Assembly (NCBI GenBank): GCA_017795085.1
Contig: CP051246.1
Location: 1,056,514-1,120,513, forward strand
Length of the DNA: 64,000 nt
DNA from: Salegentibacter sp.
Lineage (GTDB): Bacteria; Bacteroidota; Bacteroidia; Flavobacteriales; Flavobacteriaceae
Direction: 5' to 3'
Shown here: piece by piece, positions 61,948 to 64,000 of the stretch
How the letters are laid out: every line of letters begins with the position of its first letter
How positions within the stretch are numbered: position 1 is the stretch's first letter
Program-made: the position numbers and the translations under genes
The notes under the pieces: model-generated
Told to the model about the DNA's origin: nothing
Database searches by the model: none
The model's input: only the letters and a program-made list of their open reading frames with translations

Positions 61948-62118
61948 ATGACTCTTTACGAATTTAAATTATTACCAGAGCAAGAGCAATATCATACACT
62001 ATTTAATCAGGGTGAATTTATATCCTACAGGCTTGAACCAAATGCAAGATTTGCCTTGTATGCCCTGGAAAAATTCTTTGTTGAAGTGGATATGATCCTA
62101 AGAGTAATAAAATTGTAA
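61948..62118 (+). CDS. conserved Bacteroidetes small protein, 56 aa, possibly shortened
   Basis: ATG 61948 to TAA 62116-62118. The sequence MTLYEFKLLPEQEQYHTLFN, then ISYRLEPNARFALYALEKFF and VEVDMILRVIKL, resembles a widespread Bacteroidetes family with LYEFxxLPExEQYxxxFxxG and LYxLxxFFVEVxYD. Family members as I recall them run about 10 residues further, so this copy may be shortened after FFVEVD. The function is unknown; it is often found in mobile or accessory DNA. Confidence 0.65.
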   Translation: MTLYEFKLLPEQEQYHTLFNQGEFISYRLEPNARFALYALEKFFVEVDMILRVIKL

Positions 62119-62333
62119 ATAAAATAAGTTTTATTAGTGGTAAAAAGTTAGATAGATATTCGGTATACTTTTCAGTTGAAATAAACATTAAAATTTAAAT
62201 CAAGGATTTTAGAATAGAATATTCTCAACTATTATTTAAATATAAATAACTAACAAACAGAAAATTACTATGCCTGTTTTTATCTATAATTATCCTGCAC
62301 TCCCCGAAAATTATATTGGGAATTTTTTGATCA

Positions 62334-62527
62334 TTATTCAGCAACTAATACTAATGGACTACTCTTGAATATCCCCTGTTTATAGTAATTATTATAGCTT
62401 ATCTGTTCTTTTTTAAGAAGTCCCTTTTCAACTGCATCTAATAAAATAAGGCCTAATTTATTACGGAACTTTTCAATTTTACCTTATGTTCCTTTGCGAT
62501 ACGCCTGTGTACCAGCGAGGTTTCATC
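62334..62527 (-). pseudogene. broken ORF downstream of the HTH-like gene
   Basis: On the minus strand ADETSLVHRRIAKEHK runs in one frame, and after a one-base loss near 62484 continues as KIEKFRNKLGLILLDAVEKG and KKEQISYNNYYKQGIFKSSP, ending LVLVAE. No start codon is seen. The second part has a coding-like composition. It is probably the remains of a gene once linked to, or part of, the adjacent 124-aa gene. The rest of the gap 62119-62333 shows nothing clear. Confidence 0.4.
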
Positions 62528-62529
62528 TG

Positions 62530-62904
62530 CTATTTAGCCGTTTTTCCTTCATTGGGTAGAAGTTTGGAAATATCTCTTTTGGTATGATTATGTATTGCCT
62601 CACGTATAGCAACTTTTACTACGGTCTCATAATCGGTGCTTGTAATGTCAGCAGTATTCAGAATATCTTCCAAGGTTAATTTCCTTGGATCGTTATAACG
62701 AGTGATCATTGTTTCGTAACTCATACCTAACGCAAATGGCATTCCAGTAGCATATTCACTGGAAACTTCTTTCATCGAGCGCACATCTCCCGTAGCAAAG
62801 CGAGACTTAAGATTTCTCAGAGCCTCGCGCATAGTATGCGGGTTTACTCTTTTTTCAAACTTCGCTGAGTTTTTTTCTTCTGATTTATCTGTTTTCTTAG
62901 CCAT
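62530..62904 (-). CDS. small HTH-like protein, 124 aa
   Basis: A basic, Lys-rich N-terminus (AKKTDKSEEKNSAKFEKRVN) is followed by a helical region. The segment ALGMSYETMITRYNDPRKLT and LEDILNTADI is reminiscent of Cro/XRE-type DNA-binding domains (LGxSYETLxxRLxNPxxFTL). No family name is certain. A 11-bp inverted repeat 60 bp upstream (62964-63009) could be its operator. It is followed by a broken ORF in the same direction. Confidence 0.6.
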   Translation of the reverse strand: MAKKTDKSEEKNSAKFEKRVNPHTMREALRNLKSRFATGDVRSMKEVSSEYATGMPFALGMSYETMITRYNDPRKLTLEDILNTADITSTDYETVVKVAIREAIHNHTKRDISKLLPNEGKTAK

Positions 62905-62963
62905 AATAGTATTGACTTCTTAAAAATCAATCTAAGATGGCATTATGAAGTTGATAATCAATC

Positions 62964-63009
62964 AAATATCACATTATATCTAGTAAATATTAGAATTTAT
63001 GTGATATTT
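62964..63009. repeat. inverted repeat upstream of the HTH-like gene
   Basis: AAATATCACAT (62964-62974) and ATGTGATATTT (62999-63009) are exact reverse complements separated by 24 bp of AT-rich sequence. The region 62905-63120 is otherwise very AT-rich with no ORF. Confidence 0.6.
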
Positions 63010-63121
63010 ATTTTAATTATTAATATATTATTACTAATATTGTATGTGAAAATCATATTTATTTATAATATATAACAGATTATATCATAAATATATTCGA
63101 TTAAATAGGTGTTAACAAAGA

Positions 63122-63163
63122 GTCTCGACCGCAAATTCCGACAATTTGTAATCAGAACGAGAC
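63122..63163. repeat. two-tier hairpin
   Basis: GTCTCG (63122-63127) and CGAGAC (63158-63163) enclose an inner stem CAAATT (63132-63137) / AATTTG (63143-63148). It lies just upstream of the structured segment at 63200. Confidence 0.5.
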
Positions 63164-63199
63164 GGTAGGTTAATGCCCGAGGTGATATTTTGTGTACAT

Positions 63200-63352
63200 T
63201 CGTACCGCTATAGCACTAAGGGCTCTATCGTATTCCGTTTCTGATAGGCGTCGGAACCTTGCGGTACGGTTGATAGGGCCTGCTATAGTATTTGGTTCTA
63301 TATATACTAGAGAGACTCGTTTTCAATTCATCGATATGAAGACGAGTTTTTT
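63200..63352 (+). ncRNA. candidate structured RNA with alternative stems and 3' terminator
   Basis: CTATAGCA (63208-63215) pairs with TGCTATAG (63281-63288). After a five-base bulge, GGCTCTATC (63221-63229) pairs with GATAGGGCC (63272-63280). In the loop TTCCG pairs with CGGAA. CGTACCGC (63201-63208) is exactly complementary to GCGGTACG (63261-63268), which would form a pseudoknot or an alternative fold. A terminator follows at 63315. It could be a free small RNA or a leader of the SusC-like gene. No Rfam match could be tested. Confidence 0.45.
63315..63352 (+). terminator. intrinsic terminator
   Basis: ACTCGT plus TTTCA (63315-63325) pairs with TGAAG plus ACGAGT (63337-63347), with one G-T pair, and is followed by TTTTTATTTTA. 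It is 390 bp upstream of the SusC-like start. Confidence 0.75.
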
Positions 63353-63359
63353 ATTTTAT

Positions 63360-63744
63360 ATGGTCCTCATTTCCGCCATTCATGGCGGCAAGCCCCTCTT
63401 TAATGGCCCGTCGGCAGCCGAACGGCTATTTCCAGTTAAACCCAAGAAGCCTATCTAAGGTATTTCCTTCATAAGCTCCAACAAGGGAGGAGCACCGAAA
63501 TGACAACCTCTGAAGAACTATAGGAAATTTACAAAGTCCTTAAGATAGTTGCAAAAACTGGATGCACTGGCTTTTTCGGTCAGGCGTAGGACTTCAGTCC
63601 AGGTATAAAAAAGAAATTGTTTATGAAAAGAAATTTGAATTAGTCTATAAGCAAAATCTCTTTCCCTTACTAAAGATTGGCGTCTAAGTGGGGAAGGCCT
63701 GGGCTTAATAAAACAATTGTTTCATTAAAATCACACGCAAAATT
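63360..63744. other. gene-free leader region before the SusC-like gene
   Basis: No convincing complete ORF. A 32-40 codon frame ending at 63458 overlaps the terminator. Around 63480-63600 fragments such as KIVAKTGCTGFFGQA appear in one frame but are broken, which may be a decayed gene. No clear TAnnTTTG promoter was found close to 63745. Confidence 0.35.
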
Positions 63745-64000
63745 ATGAAAAATAATTACCAAAGCCCCACGTATATCGTGGCGGCTATAGTAATTGATCT
63801 GTTCCTGCTTTTCTCCATACAAGGAATAACAGCGGCCACGCCCAAACCCCTTCCTTATTTTCAGGATATCACCATAACAGGAACTATAACCGATAAAGAC
63901 GGTTTACCTGTTCCGGGAGCTACCGTTTCTATTAAAGATAGTAACAAGGGTACCCTTACCAATATGGAGGGGGACTACGAGCTAACCGCACCTGCAAATG
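63745..64000 (+). CDS. SusC/RagA-like TonB-dependent receptor, N-terminal part (3' end outside window)
   Basis: The frame is open to the right edge; 85 residues are visible. A long signal segment (YIVAAIVIDLFLLFSIQGIT) is followed by the carboxypeptidase-regulatory-like domain ITITGTITDKDGLPVPGATV and SIKDSNKGTLTNMEGDYELT, the usual N-terminal extension of SusC/RagA outer-membrane receptors. The plug and barrel lie beyond the window. Such receptors import oligosaccharides, peptides or siderophores with a SusD-like partner, which would be expected downstream. Confidence 0.88.
   Translation, partial: MKNNYQSPTYIVAAIVIDLFLLFSIQGITAATPKPLPYFQDITITGTITDKDGLPVPGATVSIKDSNKGTLTNMEGDYELTAPAN

Noticed and set aside
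63192..63458. 88-codon frame MYIRTAIALRALSYSVSDRR... on the plus strand
   Set aside because: It runs through the structured segment and the terminator hairpin, has no family resemblance, and its composition follows the inverted repeats. A shorter start inside the terminator (63336) gives a signal-like MKTSFLFYMVLISAIHG but is equally unsupported.

Overview
The window looks like a chromosome segment of a marine-type Flavobacteriaceae (Bacteroidetes) bacterium, low in GC. The evidence is the lack of Shine-Dalgarno leaders, several matches to the Bacteroidetes promoter form TTG-N17..20-TAnnTTTG, and marker families of this group: type III glutamine synthetase, the DUF6452/DUF6048 pair beside rlmD, a Lacal_2735-like small protein, GyrI/SRPBCC proteins and a SusC-type receptor at the right edge. 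The genus cannot be fixed from sequence alone. No rRNA, tRNA or CRISPR array was seen.

Left and middle part (1-52982) is mostly housekeeping. It opens with the 3' end of a magnesium-chelatase-like AAA ATPase. A threonine operon (thrA-thrB-thrC) follows behind a Thr/Ile-rich leader peptide whose last codons form a terminator hairpin. Next come an S10 carboxypeptidase, a UbiB-like kinase, a Kef-type antiporter, an M61 peptidase, the proline operon proC-proB-proA, a BlaI/BlaR1-like pair, a CaCA exchanger, glutamine synthetase III, purM, a small ABC ATPase with a membrane partner, prfA, pyrF, a BtuF-like protein, purU, a fused isobutyryl-CoA mutase (icmF), marC, an Lrp regulator, a nitrogen cluster (glnB-amt-porin), crcB, a sterol-desaturase-like gene with an MBL/rhodanese gene, DUF6048/DUF6452, a frameshifted rlmD and rocD. 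Small palindromic or MITE-like repeats of several families lie between these genes. One palindromic segment sits in frame inside the icmF linker.

Right part (52983-64000) is accessory. From about 53.5 to 60.1 kb all genes lie on the minus strand and form single-function modules: GDYXXLXY plus DUF2157, Fic, HigBA, an ORF-less module, a VOC protein and an antitoxin/RES-like chimera. Each ends at a shared sequence containing AATAACTAAG, a variable and often hairpin-forming middle and a GTTGAC-like end. One site at 56846-56889 has the R''/R' layout of an integron attC. Remnants of group II introns, including an intact-looking domain V, sit at the distal end. I read this as a degenerate integron-like cassette array without an integrase in the window; that reading is inference. 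An ArsR/CBU_0592/quinone-oxidoreductase operon with a probably leaderless mRNA follows. Beyond it are small Bacteroidetes proteins, a broken ORF, and a highly structured segment at 63200-63352 that ends in an intrinsic terminator, upstream of a truncated SusC-like gene.
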